Assembly (NCBI GenBank): GCA_020310875.1
Contig: MU260068.1
Coordinates: 170,001-234,000 of the forward strand
Source of the DNA: Ceratopteris richardii
Taxonomy: Eukaryota > Streptophyta > Polypodiopsida > Polypodiales > Pteridaceae
Length of the DNA stretch: 64,000 nt
Reading direction: 5' to 3'
Made by a program: the position numbers and the translations under genes. Shown here one piece after another: positions 43,701 through 56,195 of the stretch (within the stretch, counting starts at the first letter, position 1; each line of letters opens with the position of its first letter). The notes beneath the pieces are model-generated. The model made no database searches and was not told where the DNA came from. It saw only the letters and a list, made by a program, of their open reading frames with translations.

Positions 43701-45032
43701 AATCTTGGCTAATGCAGAAACTGATAACAGGTCCTTTTTGATCCCTGGCACAAATAAAGCATCTGACAAAGTGAAAGAACTACCATCAACAGTAGTCAGA
43801 ATGATCTTACCAACTCCCATAACAGGATAAGAGGAGTTATTGGCGCATGTGACAATATTCCCTGTAGGGGCAGGCTCGAGTGAAGAGAAGAAACTACGCT
43901 GCGAGGTAATATGTTTGGTCGCCCCACTGTCAAAGTACCAAATATCTGAGTCTACTGCAGACATGCACTGATCATGAGAAGATGGGTCAAAACTGCAGAC
44001 AGTAGTAAATGCCCATTCTTCTTCCTGCACAAGATTTGCAGACTCTATTTTTGGTGTAGAGGCTTCTGCAACAACCATTCCAGCCTCCTTTTTCTTTGCC
44101 TCTTTTGCAGCCAGTTTTGGACAGTTCTTTATGATATGATCATTTCCTTTACAGTACTTGCAAAACAATTTCTGCTTTTCTGATTTCTTCTCATGTTTAT
44201 CCTGGTTCTTCGATTGTGCAGCATTTGTAGATTTCTGCTTACTAGTAGAAGAGCCCCATTTTCCTTTGCCCTTCTGACTAGCCAGGAAAGCTTGATCTGC
44301 TACACGCATAATGGACCTGTTTTGCCTGGACTGATCTTCCTGCAACAGAACAGAGACTAACTCCTCAAATGACAAGGCATTTGGATTGCCCTTCATCATC
44401 AACCGAAGAGTAGAAGCAAAACTCTGATATGAATCAGGAAGACCATTCAGAACGGTCTGCACAAGTGAGCTATCTGGTATAACCTCATCAGCAGAAATCA
44501 ACTGTTCCTTCATATCGTTGATCTTCGTTAGGAAACTGTCCATAGAATCACCTTCATTCATGTGCTCACTCTCCAACTGTTTTCGGAGGTAAGCAACACG
44601 AGCCTCATTCCTAGCCTAGTACAAAGTGGTAAGTGTATCCCAAGCATCCCTAGCTGTTCTGCAAGAGCATATGTGAGGAATAATGGCACGTTTGACAGAC
44701 AAAGCTATCAATGCATGTGCCTGGGCATCTCTGCCATCCCAACGAATCTGCTCTGCAGTACGTGCAATAGAAACAGCAGCACGAATAGGAATCTGCACAA
44801 TATCATCTTCGACACCATCTTCATCAGCTCCAGCACCTGTATTTGCAGTACCTGTATTTGCAGTACCTGTAGTTGCAGGTGTAACAGGACGTCTTTCAAC
44901 ACCCTGCATAATGTTCCACAATCCTTTTGCAACTAACACATGCCGCATCATATAAGCCCATAATGGGTAGTTGGTACCATCCAACTTATCCTCAACAGCC
45001 AACATACGGAATACATCACTACTTTCAGCCAT
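40752..45032 (-). pseudogene. Copia-A2 gag-pol (second interior)
   Basis: It starts at ATG 45032 (MAESSDVFRML) and ends at 40752. All copia domains are present in order and match Copia-A1 closely, including the intact knuckle [14 protein letters not shown], protease DSGA, integrase, YVDD RT and RNase H. The reading frame is essentially unshifted. It is cut by TAG codons at 44616, 43344, 42891, 41415 and 40845; four of these correspond to CAG in Copia-A1 (44616 to CAA). So this copy died by point mutations of one kind rather than by indels. Confidence 0.92.
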
Positions 45033-45200
45033 TGCCGATGACTAAAATACCTTGATGCAGAAAACTGACTGTATCTCAAAAAGTTGAACGGAACTGCCCA
45101 GACGAGTTCTGCTAGACCTGTAACAGACTTCGAGATGCTTAAACTGGCGAACAGAACTGGTATATACCTTTGGCACAAAAGGACAAAATAGCCCGCACAA

Positions 45201-48200
45201 TCGTAAACCTGTCTCCATAGGAGTGGCAATAGGCTTACAGTCTTCAAGGCCAAAACGCTGCAATAATGTGTCAATATATTTCGTTTGATGCAAAGCCATT
45301 CCACCATCAACTTGCATAAACTGAATGCCCAAATAGTGATGCAAATGCCCCAAATCAGACATCTCAAATGAGGCATGCAAATCAGCCTTAAAATCAGCAA
45401 TATGCTTCTCAATAGGACCAGTGAGCAGCATGTCGTCAACATAGACAACAATGATCAGAAGCACATCATTAGCACGCTTAACATATAAGGTGCTTTCAGT
45501 TGGACTGTTCTCAAAACCATGTGCAATCAGATAGGCATGTATCTTCTCATACCGAGCGTGTGGTGCTTGCTTTAAACCATATAATGCCTTCTTTAACCTA
45601 CACACCTGGTTTTCATGCCCTTTCTGCACAAAGCCACGGGGCTGAAAAACATACACTTCTTCATGCAAGTCACCATTCAAAAATGCTGTTTTAATGTCCA
45701 ACTGATGTAAATTCCAACCATGATGGGCTGCAAGTGCACAAATACTCCGAACAGTAGTCATATGGCATGTAGGTGCAAAGGTCTCATCAAAATCAATGCC
45801 TCTTTCCTGTGCATAACCCTTTGCAACAAGCCTAGCCTTATACCTCTCAACTATACCATCAGGTTTATGCTTCAGCTTGTATACCCACTTAGTGCCAATG
45901 GCCTTCTTGCCAGGAGGCAAGTCACATAAAGACCAAGTACCATTCTTCATTATAGCATCATATTCAGATTGCATAGCAGCCATCCAATTTTCTGAATTTT
46001 GTGCTCCATCAAACGAAACAGGCTCATTCTCATCACAGAGACTAGATGCAGCCATAGCATAGCAATCTGATGCAAAAGAGGCACTATAAGAGCCTAAACG
46101 AGTACGATATGACAGAGGTGCATCTAATTTGCTATCACGCAAAGTCTGCACCAGCCATTTTGGCATAGTTCTTGCCTGCTCGATATCAGCTCTCTCATCA
46201 ATAAGTGCATCATGTACATCTGCATCAGAAATAGAATTATCTGCATCATCCATTGAAACCTGCAAAGGCTGAGAAGTTGCCTCATTAGGACCAACGCTAG
46301 ACTGTCCACCTGTAAAAAGAGGCATCAAAGTATCATACATGTCTTTGGAGCTAACAGATGTCTCCTTGGTACATGAAAGCGATGGCTGAATAGCATCTTC
46401 CACAAAAACAATATCACGGCTAACCAGAATGCGTTTAGTCTGTGGATGATACAGACGATAACCTTTACTTTCAGAACTGTACCCAACACCCAAAACAACC
46501 AAAAACACGCAGATGAGCAACAGATGGCTTGCAGTCATGCCAAGCTTCATATGGAGTGATAGACTACAGCGCTTTAGTGGGACACCTGTTAAGTACATAT
46601 GCTGCACACATGACAGCCTCAAGCCAGAAACTATGTGGTAAAGCCTAACTCTTGACCATACACCTCGCCATCTCCATGAGTGACCTGTTCTTCCATTCAA
46701 CAACTCCATTCTGTTGAGGTGTATACGACACTGTACACTGATGTTTTATTCCACGTTCAGCCAGAAATGCATTAAAATCAGAAGACATATATTCCCCCCC
46801 TCGATCAGAACGGAGGGTGCCCATTTTACATGCTGACAGATTTTCAGCCAAAACCAAAAACTGTTTGAAGCACATGAACACTTCAGACTTTGCTTTGAGT
46901 GGATATACCCATGCATGCCCGGAAAAATCATCAATGAAAGTCACGAAAAAGAGGGTGTCTGCATAGGACCACAGACATCACTATGTACAAGCTGCAATTT
47001 CTGTGTAGCCCGAACTGAACCATCTTTTGGAAAGGAGGAACGCTGCATTTGGCCCAAAATACAGCCTTCACAAACATGTTTTCCGGGTGCCTCAAGTTTG
47101 GGCAAAGAGGACACCATTTCAGATTTCTGCAGGCGTAGCAAACTAGCAAAATTCAAATGACCAAAGCATGCATGCCAAAGCTTTGCATCTGACATAGCCT
47201 GAGAATCATTTACTGCACATGCCAAATCATTTTCAGATCTTTCATAGTCTATGAGCTTATATAGCCCACGACATAAAATGCCAGAAGCAATAATCACGTC
47301 GCCATTTGACAGATCATGATCTGTACACCTGTCATCAACAAATTTCACAACCAAGCCAATCTTGGCTAATGCAGAAATTGATAAGAGGTTCTTTTTGATC
47401 CCTGGCACAAATAAAGCATCTGACAAAGTGAAAGAACTACCATCAGCAGTAGTCAAAATGATCTTACCAACTCCCATAATAGGATAAGAGGAGTTTTTGG
47501 TGCATGTAACAATATTCCCTGTAGGGGCAGGCTCGAGTGAAGAGAAGAAACTGCGCTGCGAGGTAATATGTTTGGTTGCCCCACTGTCAAAATACCAAAC
47601 ATCTGAGTCTACTGCAGACATGCACTGCTCATGAGAAGATGGGTCAAAACTATAGACAGTAGTAAACGCCCATTCTTCTTCCTGCACAAGATTGCAGACT
47701 CTGTTTTTGGTGTAGAGGCCTGTGCAACAACCATTCCAGCCTCTTTCTTCTTTGCCTCTTTAGCAGCCAGTTTTGGACAGTTCTTTATGATATGATCATT
47801 CCCTTTACAGTACTTACAAAACAATTTCTGCTTTTCTGATTTCTTCTCATCTTTATCTTCCTTCTTCGAATATGCAGAACCAGCAGATTTCTGCTTACTA
47901 CTTGAAGAGCTCCATTTTCCTTTGCCCTTCTGACTAGCCAGGAAAGCTTGATCTGCAACTCACATAATAGACCTATTTTTCCTGGATTGATCTTTTTGCA
48001 ACAGAACAGAGACTAACTCCTCAAATGATAAGGCATTTGGATTGCCTTTCATCATCAACCGAAGAGTAGAAGCAAAAATCTGATATGAATCAGGAAGACC
48101 ATTCAAAACGGTCTACACAAGTGAGCTATCTGGTATAACCTCGTCAATAGAAATCAAATGTTCCTTCAAGTCTTTGATCTTCGTTAGGAAACTATCCATA

Positions 48201-48674
48201 GAATCACCTTCATTCATGTGCTCACTCTCCAACTGTTTTCAGAGGTAAGCAACACGAGCCTCATTCCTAGCTTGGTACAATGTGGTAAGTATATCCCAAG
48301 CATCCTTAGCTGTTCTACAAGAGCGAATATGAGGAATAATGGCACGTTTGACAGACAAAGCTATCAATGCATGTGCCTGGACATCTCTGCCATCCCAGCG
48401 AATCTGCTTTGCAGTAGGTGCAGCAGAAACAACAGTACAAACAAGAATCTGCAGAATATCATCTTCGACACCATCTTCATCAGCTCCAGCACCTGTATTT
48501 GCAGTACCTGTAGTCAGAGGTGTAACAGGACGTCTTTCAACACCCTGCATAATGTTCCACAATCCCTTTTGCAACCAATACATGTCGCATCATATAAGCC
48601 CACAATGGGTAGTTGGTACCATCCAACTTATCCTCAACAACGAACATACGGAATACATCATTGCTTTCAGCCAT
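45201..48674 (-). pseudogene. Copia-A3 gag-pol (first interior, lacks RNase H)
   Basis: It starts at ATG 48672-48674. Gag has small deletions and stops (TAG at 48113, CAG in A1; TGA near 47965). The protease DSGA and pre-integrase parts are readable at 46941-47687. Integrase is shortened: its end and about 60 bp before the GYSSESKG region are deleted, and TAG codons lie at 46645 and 46564. RT is open from about 46490 to the fusion, including YVDD, but reads out into A2 leader sequence (ends at 45042). RNase H and the 3' LTR are missing. Confidence 0.88.
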
Positions 48675-49002
48675 GGTCGGTGACTGTATCTCAAAAAGTT
48701 GAAAAGAACTGCCGAGATGAATTCTGCTAGACCTGCAACAAACTTTGAGATGCTTATACCGGTGAATAGAAACTGGTATATACCTTTGGCACAAAAAGAT
48801 GAAATAGCCTGCACAAGCGCTGCGATAGTGCATTCGAAGGTCGAAACGAGCTCAGATCGCGATTTCAGCACCACAAAGCAAAACTATTTTGATCTCTGAA
48901 ATGCCCTGAGTATGCTCACCAAATTTCGTGCGAATCTGAGACTGCAAACGGAGGAGTGTCGATGGTGCCCTAGATGAAGCGACAACCTGCTCTGATACCA
49001 AT
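48675..49002 (-). other. Leader and primer-binding site of Copia-A2/A3
   Basis: Minus-strand TGGTATCAGAGCAGG lies two bases after the LTR, as in Copia-A1, followed by about 310 bp of untranslated leader before gag. No other structure recognised. Confidence 0.75.
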
Positions 49003-49230
49003 TGTTGGAGTTAGATGTCTGCGGAAGCACACGAACAACACAAGGAAGAAGGAGAAGCTTGGAGCACAACACACAAGACTGCATGTATTACTAGAGAATG
49101 TACAAAGATAAGTAGCCCATTAGGGCAATAGGCGTATATACGAGCCGGGGAAAAAAACCTCCTAAAGAGGGAAAAAGTGCCCTGGTGGTCCTAGTGTGTT
49201 CAGACACATCACTACCTAAATATATCAACA
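49003..49230 (-). mobile_element. 5' LTR of Copia-A2/A3
   Basis: Partner of 40448-40677, 228 bp, bordering the cccat duplication on its right. Confidence 0.9.
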
Positions 49231-49235
49231 CCCAT

Positions 49236-49487
49236 AATTCGAGGCAAAGAAAATAAATGTTCAGGAGAGACCTCTCACAACATAACAGAACTCAAGAAGA
49301 ACAAAGTGCAATGTCTGTTGACTGTGGAGGATTTACTACGAGCCAAACTGCAATTATGGAAATAGATAGCAGAACAGATGGAATCAGAAAAGGAAGAAAA
49401 TAAAAGAAAAGGCAAGGAAACTCAAGTCCTTGCTACCCTACAAATTCTAGTGGATAAAGTTGGAGAATTCAGTGAGGGAGATGAGGC
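49236..49487 (+). pseudogene. Gypsy-F gag, short middle segment
   Basis: This is the continuation of gypsy-F to the right of Copia-A2/A3, up to Copia-E. It is A/G-rich (Glu/Lys-rich coding style, as in the preceding part) with scattered stops. No motif on its own; placed by context. Confidence 0.55.
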
Positions 49488-50468
49488 GAACATCAAGCTT
49501 ACACTATGCTTGAGGTGGATTTGATCTACATCAAATGCTATTACGTCAAAGAATATCCGTTGGAGAGCTCTTTTTCTTATACTCACTTATTGTATTTTTT
49601 TAAAAGATTTTTTCATGGATCTTTTACCATTGTAAAAGCCTTGAGCTTTACACATGTAAAATTAGATAGAGATATCCTAAATCCCACGAATTTGTGGTGG
49701 TTGGGTTGCATTCAATCAAGCAATCAATCACCTAAAAGTAGATCAGACTAGATCTTCACTTTTCCTAGATTGCAGGAAAGTGAATTGATTCCCTCCAACA
49801 ACCATTCCCACCTTCATTTGAATTCAAAATCCACTTGTAGAGGTCATGGAACACTTCTAGAGTCTATATAAAGACATGAAATAACTTTTACAATACATGG
49901 AAGCAATATACATACACTTGTGACCATCATTGTCTTGCTCCTTCAATTTTTTGCATCATCTTCTTCGCCAATAGTAATCTTGAAGAGGCTCCTTTCATTA
50001 GATTGGGAGAAATATTAGTTTTTTTATCTCGGGGTCAATCTCTATGTATTCCTGAAAAATAGGAAGTACCACCGGTGAATGTCTGATTCATTCCTATATA
50101 ATATTTTGCTTATTCCTTATACTTTTGTGCTTTCTATATACTAAACCCTATGTGTATCACTCCCATAAAAGGAGTTTTTTCTAATTGTAATCATGCTGGT
50201 TGCTATGGGCATTTGAAGTTCATTGTCTCTTCCATAGATAGTAAGTTTTTTGAGCTAGTCGACCTCCAAACCTATCTGTTTTGTATTGAATTCTTCTCCT
50301 TGATACTCCAAAGTACATAGTGCATTTATTTGCACTTATCACAGGCCTATAAGGTCTATTTGAGTCTCCATAAGCTCAAGGGCTGGTCTTGTGCCGGTTG
50401 GCTGGACCAAACTTGGTTGCTTCAAAACGCACTTTTCTACCTCCTACAAGCTTCTCCAAGTTATTTCA
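49488..50468 (+). mobile_element. 5' LTR of Copia-E (5' end missing)
   Basis: It aligns with 59296-60368 from aacatcaagc onward, ending TTATTTCA. An internal stretch of about 90 bp present in the 3' LTR (near 59790-59900) is absent here. Confidence 0.85.
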
Positions 50469-50490
50469 GTGGTATCAAAGCTAGATCAAG

Positions 50491-50869
50491 ATGGGTGATA
50501 TCTTTCCCTCAATGATCGAGAAGCTTGATCGACACAACTATGCATGTTGGGAAATCAGAATGGAGGCCTATTTGCAAGGTAGAAATCTTTACCGAATTGT
50601 AGCAGGTGATGAAGTTATGCCTACTCCAAGATCCAAAGGAGGACCTCCATAAGAGGAGACAGATAAGCTCACACTTTGGTGTGCAAGGGATGCTCAAGCA
50701 AGGTCATACATAGTAAAATCTATCTTTGACTTTCTATTACCACATATTAGAGGATGCAAGACATCTCAAGAGACTTGGGATGCCCTTGAGACTTTCTTTT
50801 CTGCTACTACCAAAGCAAGAAAGAATCATCTTTGGAACGAGTTCAACCAAATAAAAAAGACACCTAAAC
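50491..50869 (+). pseudogene. Copia-E gag, first part
   Basis: ATG 50491 opens MGDIFPSMIEKLDRHNYACWEIRMEAYLQG, a copia Gag related to family D. TAA at 50650. It stops at the Copia-D2 insertion (aaacc, 50870-50874) within KKTPKQT. Confidence 0.85.
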
Positions 50870-50874
50870 AAACC

Positions 50875-51921
50875 TGTTGGGAAAGATGGATGGACACTCC
50901 AAGAGATTGAGTAGGTACTGCCAAATCGTGCTTTGTACCAGCCCTAGTGTGCTTCAGAGTTGATAAGTGGACCTCCTTAGCTTTCCAATGACACCATAAA
51001 ATGGCCTATGTACTTTGGAAATGATATGTGCAAAGGTTGAATCAAAACAGATAACTTTGAACTTCAAGATCTCAAGAAAACCTTCTATTTTGGTCTTGAT
51101 ACCTACTGGATCTTTTGCTCAGTATGACCAGCACAATAGGAATTGGAAAAATTTCTTTTAGGGGTATCTAATTAGCTTAGTAAGCTAAATATTCCAAGTG
51201 GAATGATAAAAAAAAGATTAACTATGCTAAGAGAAATCAATTTAGCAAGTAAACCTTTACCCCTGATTTTTTAGGACTGTTGCGGACTTTGACCAGTGAT
51301 CACCTCGACAAGCTTTTCTCTGAAATGGCTGAATAGAATCACATCAAATTTTGATAGCATGTAGAAAACTTTGAGTGGTTTCAATAAGCTATAGATTGTT
51401 GAATTTGGTGAAGAAATGACTGCGATATGCACTCCACAAGTTGACAGACTTTCAAGTACTATGACAGAGAACTCAGAAATAAACACTGTAGATATATGTA
51501 TTAATGAACACTTGTATACAAATCCATTGGAATGAAGATCATTGCCTAATGGTGTAGATAGGTGTGGGCTAGAGTGTAGGCCTCACACACACTCACAATT
51601 GACAGTAATGAGCTCGTTTTTCTGCCACTTTTTCATGATCACTTTTATAGTGATTGAGTAGATTTTTGAATTCAAATTCAAACTTTTGGCTCCCTATGAT
51701 CAAGCTCCTATATCCTAGGAGATATTCCATCAATCAAAGCTAACCTTTTTCCACGAATTCCTTTTGGTAGGTGTTTACAAAGATTCCAAGTCAAATGTGA
51801 CTTTTACAATGAGGTAAAGTGATAATTGATCACTAGCATGTGTTCCTATGCTTCTCCATATGTGTATGGATTTTAATGTATCCTTCAAGCCAAATGTGTA
51901 GGCTTGTGAATTACACCAACA
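50875..51921 (-). mobile_element. 3' LTR of Copia-D2
   Basis: It begins TGTTGGGAAAGATGG and ends CACCAACA; related to Copia-D3 LTR. Confidence 0.9.
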
Positions 51922-51962
51922 ACTCCCCCTCAAGCCAAACATTTTGGCTTGGTCTTCATCCT

Positions 51963-54900
51963 TCACTCTTCATGTATATCTTGCAATCCAATCATTGCCT
52001 TGAACCTGCAAAGTTTGGTTCCATCCAAAGCTTTAGTTAACAAATCTGCACATTGCATGTTGGTTGATACATAGGTTAGTTGAATGTCCTTGCTTAATAA
52101 CTTCTCTCTCACATAATGGTAATGGGCCTCTATATGTTTGGTCCTAGCATGATAGATAGGATTAGCTGCAAGGTGAAGTGAACTTGTATTATCTCCAAAG
52201 ATCAAAGATGACCTTGTATACAAACCCAAGTCTATATACAATAGCTTGATCGATATGGCTTCTTGGGTGGCATTAGCCAGCCCTCTATATTCTACCTCTG
52301 TAGAAGATAAAGCAACAATAGGTTGCTTCTTTGAAGACCATGAAATTGGCTTATCACCTGCAAATGAAATGTATCCAGAAGTGCTCCTCTTATCATCCTT
52401 GCATCCTGCCCAATCTGCATCTGAATAGACCTTGATATCCAAGTCTGAAGTGTAAGGGAAATATAGACCATGATGTTGTGTGCCCTTGAGATATTTTAAT
52501 ATTCTCTTAGCAGCCTCTAAGTGAGGTGCTCTTGGCTTGTGCATAAATTGACTTAGCACACTAACTCCATATGCAATATCTATCCTTGTTAAGGTAGCAT
52601 AGTTCAAGCTATCCACCATGCTTTGATATCCTGTAACATCATCAATTTCATCACCTTCATGGGCATTTAGTTTTAGGTTTACCTCATTGGAGTACTTGCA
52701 ACTTTGGCATCCTGCAAATGAAACTTCTTCAACATATCCTGTATGTATTTTTTCTGAGTAATGTATATTCCAGAGTTAGTATAGACTAACTCAAACCCAA
52801 GAAAATACTTTAGTTGACCAAGATCATTGATCTTGAACTCCTTCATCATCTGGCTCTTGATTTGTCTGATTCCATTCACATCATTACCTGTAAGTATGAT
52901 GTCATCAACATAAACACATATGTATATTACCTCTGAATTACTCCTCTTGATGAATAGAGAAGTATCTGCCTTGCTCATGACAAAACCTTGGTCTTGAAGG
53001 TAAGTGGTCAGCCTGTGATTCCATGCCCTAGGTGCCTGCTTCAATCCATATAATGCTTTATTCAATTTTCATACGTATGTTACCTTGTTAGGATCTTCAT
53101 AGCCAGGAGGTTGTGAAATATATGCTTCCTCTGAAAACCATCCATTCAAGAAAGCTTTTTTGACATCCAATTGGTACATGTTTCAATTTTTTGATGCAGC
53201 TACACTCACCAACACTCTGATAGTTGGCATCTTGGCCATAGGAGAGAATGTCTCTTCATAGTCAATGCCTTGGGTTTGTGCAAAACCCTTAGCTACCAAT
53301 CTAGCTTTATACCTGTTAATTGATCCATCAGAATTTCTTTTGAGTTTATAGATCCATCTGGATCCTATTACCTTCATGGAGTCCTTCTTTGGTACTAGCT
53401 CCCATGTGTCACTTTCCTTGAGTGCTTCAATCTCCTCATCCATAGCTTCTTTCCATTCTGTCTTGGTTATGGCTTCTTCATATGATCCTGGTTCTTCAAT
53501 TGACAAATCTTTGGCAAGGTAAACAGAGTGTTTAGTAACAAGAGATGTATCATACCCATATCTGATAAGTTTTTTGCTCTCTCTTTGTGATCTTCTGATT
53601 GACTGATTTGAAGATTCAGGTATGTCTTCAAGCTTCTTCATTTTGACTTTGCCCTTGGACTTCCATGCCTTGAACTCTTCAAGGTTGATAATGTCTTCAT
53701 CATCTGAATTTGAGTCTTCATTTTGAGTAGGTTCCTCCTTAGCAAGACTTGGAAACTCCTCTTCCAAGTCATAGGGTAGTTTAAACTTCTTGCATTCATT
53801 CTCATACCAAGAATCATTTTCATCAAAGACAACATGTCTACTAACTATGAATCCCTTATTGGAAGGGTTGTAAAACCTGTACCCTTTCTGATTTAAATCA
53901 TATCCAATAAAGATGCACTTCTCAGCCTTAGGGTCTAACTTACCTCTTATCTGAGAAGGAATGTGTACATATGCTACACATCCAAATATCCTGCAATGGT
54001 CAAGTGAGGGTCTCATCCCATGCCATGCTTCATAGGGTGTCATCCCATCAAGGGACTTAGATGGTAACTTGTTTATGAGGTAAGTGGCAGTAGAAACACT
54101 CTCTACCCATAGATAGTTAGGTAACTTTTTCCATTCAACATAGACCTAGTTGTCTCAACAATCAACCTATTTCTTCTCTTAGCTACCCCATTCTGTTCAG
54201 GAGTATACCTTGTGGTGGTTTCTCTCTTAATGCCTCTGTCTTGCAAGAACTCTTCAAACTCATTGGAGAAGTACTCACCTCCTCCATCTGACCTTAGTCT
54301 CTTCAAATTCTTTCCTGACTGATTCTCAACAAGTGCAAGATACTTTTTAAAACAATTAAACACTTCATCCTTGTGCTTCATGAAGTACAATACAGTCCAC
54401 CTGCTATAATCATCAATAAAAGATACATAGTACCTTGATCCTGATATTGAGGGGTCTTTGCTTGGTCCGCATAGATCTGTATGGACAAGTTCTAGGTAGT
54501 CTTCATGCATGTAGCCTTGCCTTGAGAAGGGTAACCTGTGAGACTTCCCAAATTGACAAGCACTGAATTTATATATAATGTGTTGTTTAGAAACATTGGG
54601 TTACACATTGATCCCTGCATATCTGTTTCAATGTTCTTTCTCCTACATGCCCTAATCTTTTGTGCCAAATCTCAAGCTCTGAAAGTGTTTGATCTTTATA
54701 ACTATATAGTGCAATATTCTTTGTGTCTTCTAGCTCAAAAGTGAAAAGTCTACCTGATTTTTCTCCTTTTGCTATTCTCTTGAACCCTTGCCTTGGATCC
54801 TCCAAAAATGCTCCAAATTGGTTGAATCTAACCTGCAAACCTTTCTCCACAATCTATCCAACACTCATCAGATTTTTTGTAATGGTTGGTACATAGAGTA

Positions 54901-56169
54901 CCCTACTCAACAAGTTCTGATTTCCATCATAAGTCTTAACATTTCCAACTTTAAGTACTGAGTGCTTGGTATCATCACTATTTGTACTTGATGTTTACCT
55001 TTTGGTTCCTCAAGATCAGAGAGTAGTGCTACATTGCCAGCCACATGGTTTGAGCATCTTGAGTCAATGTAGAATAGGTGGTCATCATTTGTACCGGGTT
55101 TTGAAGTCATGTTCATGATTAGAAGAGAGTCATCTTGCTCTTCTATATAGTTGTTGTAGTCCTTTCTGGATTTGAATCCTCCTTGGTAGTTGTCATTATA
55201 GTTGTTGTTGTAATTGTTGTTGTAGTTGTTGTTGTAGCCTTGGTGATGGTTGAATCTACCTCTTGGCTGTGAGTATGCACCTCTTTGATATCCTCTTCCT
55301 CTATGATTCTTGTAATTCCTGAAACACTCATCTGTAGTATGATTTGATAAACCACAAATGTTGCATGGTGAGGAGTTATAGGATCTCCCCCTACCTTGCT
55401 TACCTCCTCTGCCTCTTCCTCTTGATGATCTACCTCTCCCTGCATAGTTTGCTTGGGAGGTAGTGCCTTCATCTTCTACCTTCTTATTCTGGCCTTTATC
55501 TTTAGACTTCTTATCAGTGTATAGGGCAGAGAAACTATTACCTTTGGATGTATCTCCATTCTTGTTGAGCTTGGCTTCATGAGTGAATAATTGCCCCATG
55601 AGAGTGGTAAGGTCTGGAATCTGCATGTCCATGTAAAGATCCATGGCAGTGGTGAAGCTTTCCCATTTGTGAACAGCTTTGATCCCATTGATCACTTGCC
55701 TTACAATCTGCTCTTCTTCAATCTCTTCTCCTATGCTTGCTAACTGATCTGCTACATCTTTGATCTTGGTCACAAACTCTGAAAAAAATTGCTTAGGTTG
55801 CTTCCTTAATGTGGTGAATTCAATCCACAACTGATTTTTTCTAGCCCTTGTGTTGGAAGAAAAATAAGATGACAAGATTTCCCAAGTCTCTTGTGATGTC
55901 TTATAGTTCCTAATGTGTGGTAAAAGAAAATCAGAGATGGAGTTGAGTAAATAAGACCTTGCTAGTGCATCCTTAGCACACCATGTGTTGAGCTTTTCAT
56001 GTTCTTGCTTTGTTGGCAATCCTCTTGTTTTGAATGAGGGCAATTCCTCATCTCCTGAGATATATCCATAGAGACTCCTTCCTTGTAGGTATTTCTTCAT
56101 TCTTAGAGACCATGCCTAATAGTTGTTCCTGTCCAATTTATCAATAAATGAAGGAAAACCATCCCCCAT
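51963..56169 (-). pseudogene. Copia-D2 gag-pol, multiply broken
   Basis: ATG at 56167-56169 ([15 protein letters not shown]), then TAG at 56116. Gag with CCHC knuckle [14 protein letters not shown] is open to 54907; the protease reads YIDSRCSNH, so the catalytic-loop Gly is Arg. A TAG at 54854 corresponds to CAG in D1. There is a deletion and frameshift near 54595, integrase at 54103-54510 with the AKRRN end, a frameshift, then 53183-54043, a TGA in NW at about 53183, RT YVDDIILTG at 52679-53065, and RNase H to 51963. All domains are recognisable; none of the breaks is shared with D1. Confidence 0.9.
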
Positions 56170-56195
56170 TTTACCTTAGTTTGCTCTGATACCAC

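Larger units (their letters stand above)
40448..49230 (-). mobile_element. Copia-A2/A3: composite element with a doubled interior
   Basis: One pair of A-type LTRs (40448-40677, 230 bp; 49003-49230, 228 bp) and one exact target duplication cccat (40443-40447, 49231-49235) surround TWO interiors. On the minus strand: 5' LTR, leader, gag-pol A3 up to the RT (METGLRL), then a jump at 45198-45200 into a second leader, then gag-pol A2 and the 3' LTR. No LTR lies between them. The join shares 3 bases (caa). This fits recombination or template switching during reverse transcription before a single integration. It sits in gypsy-F. Confidence 0.92.
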
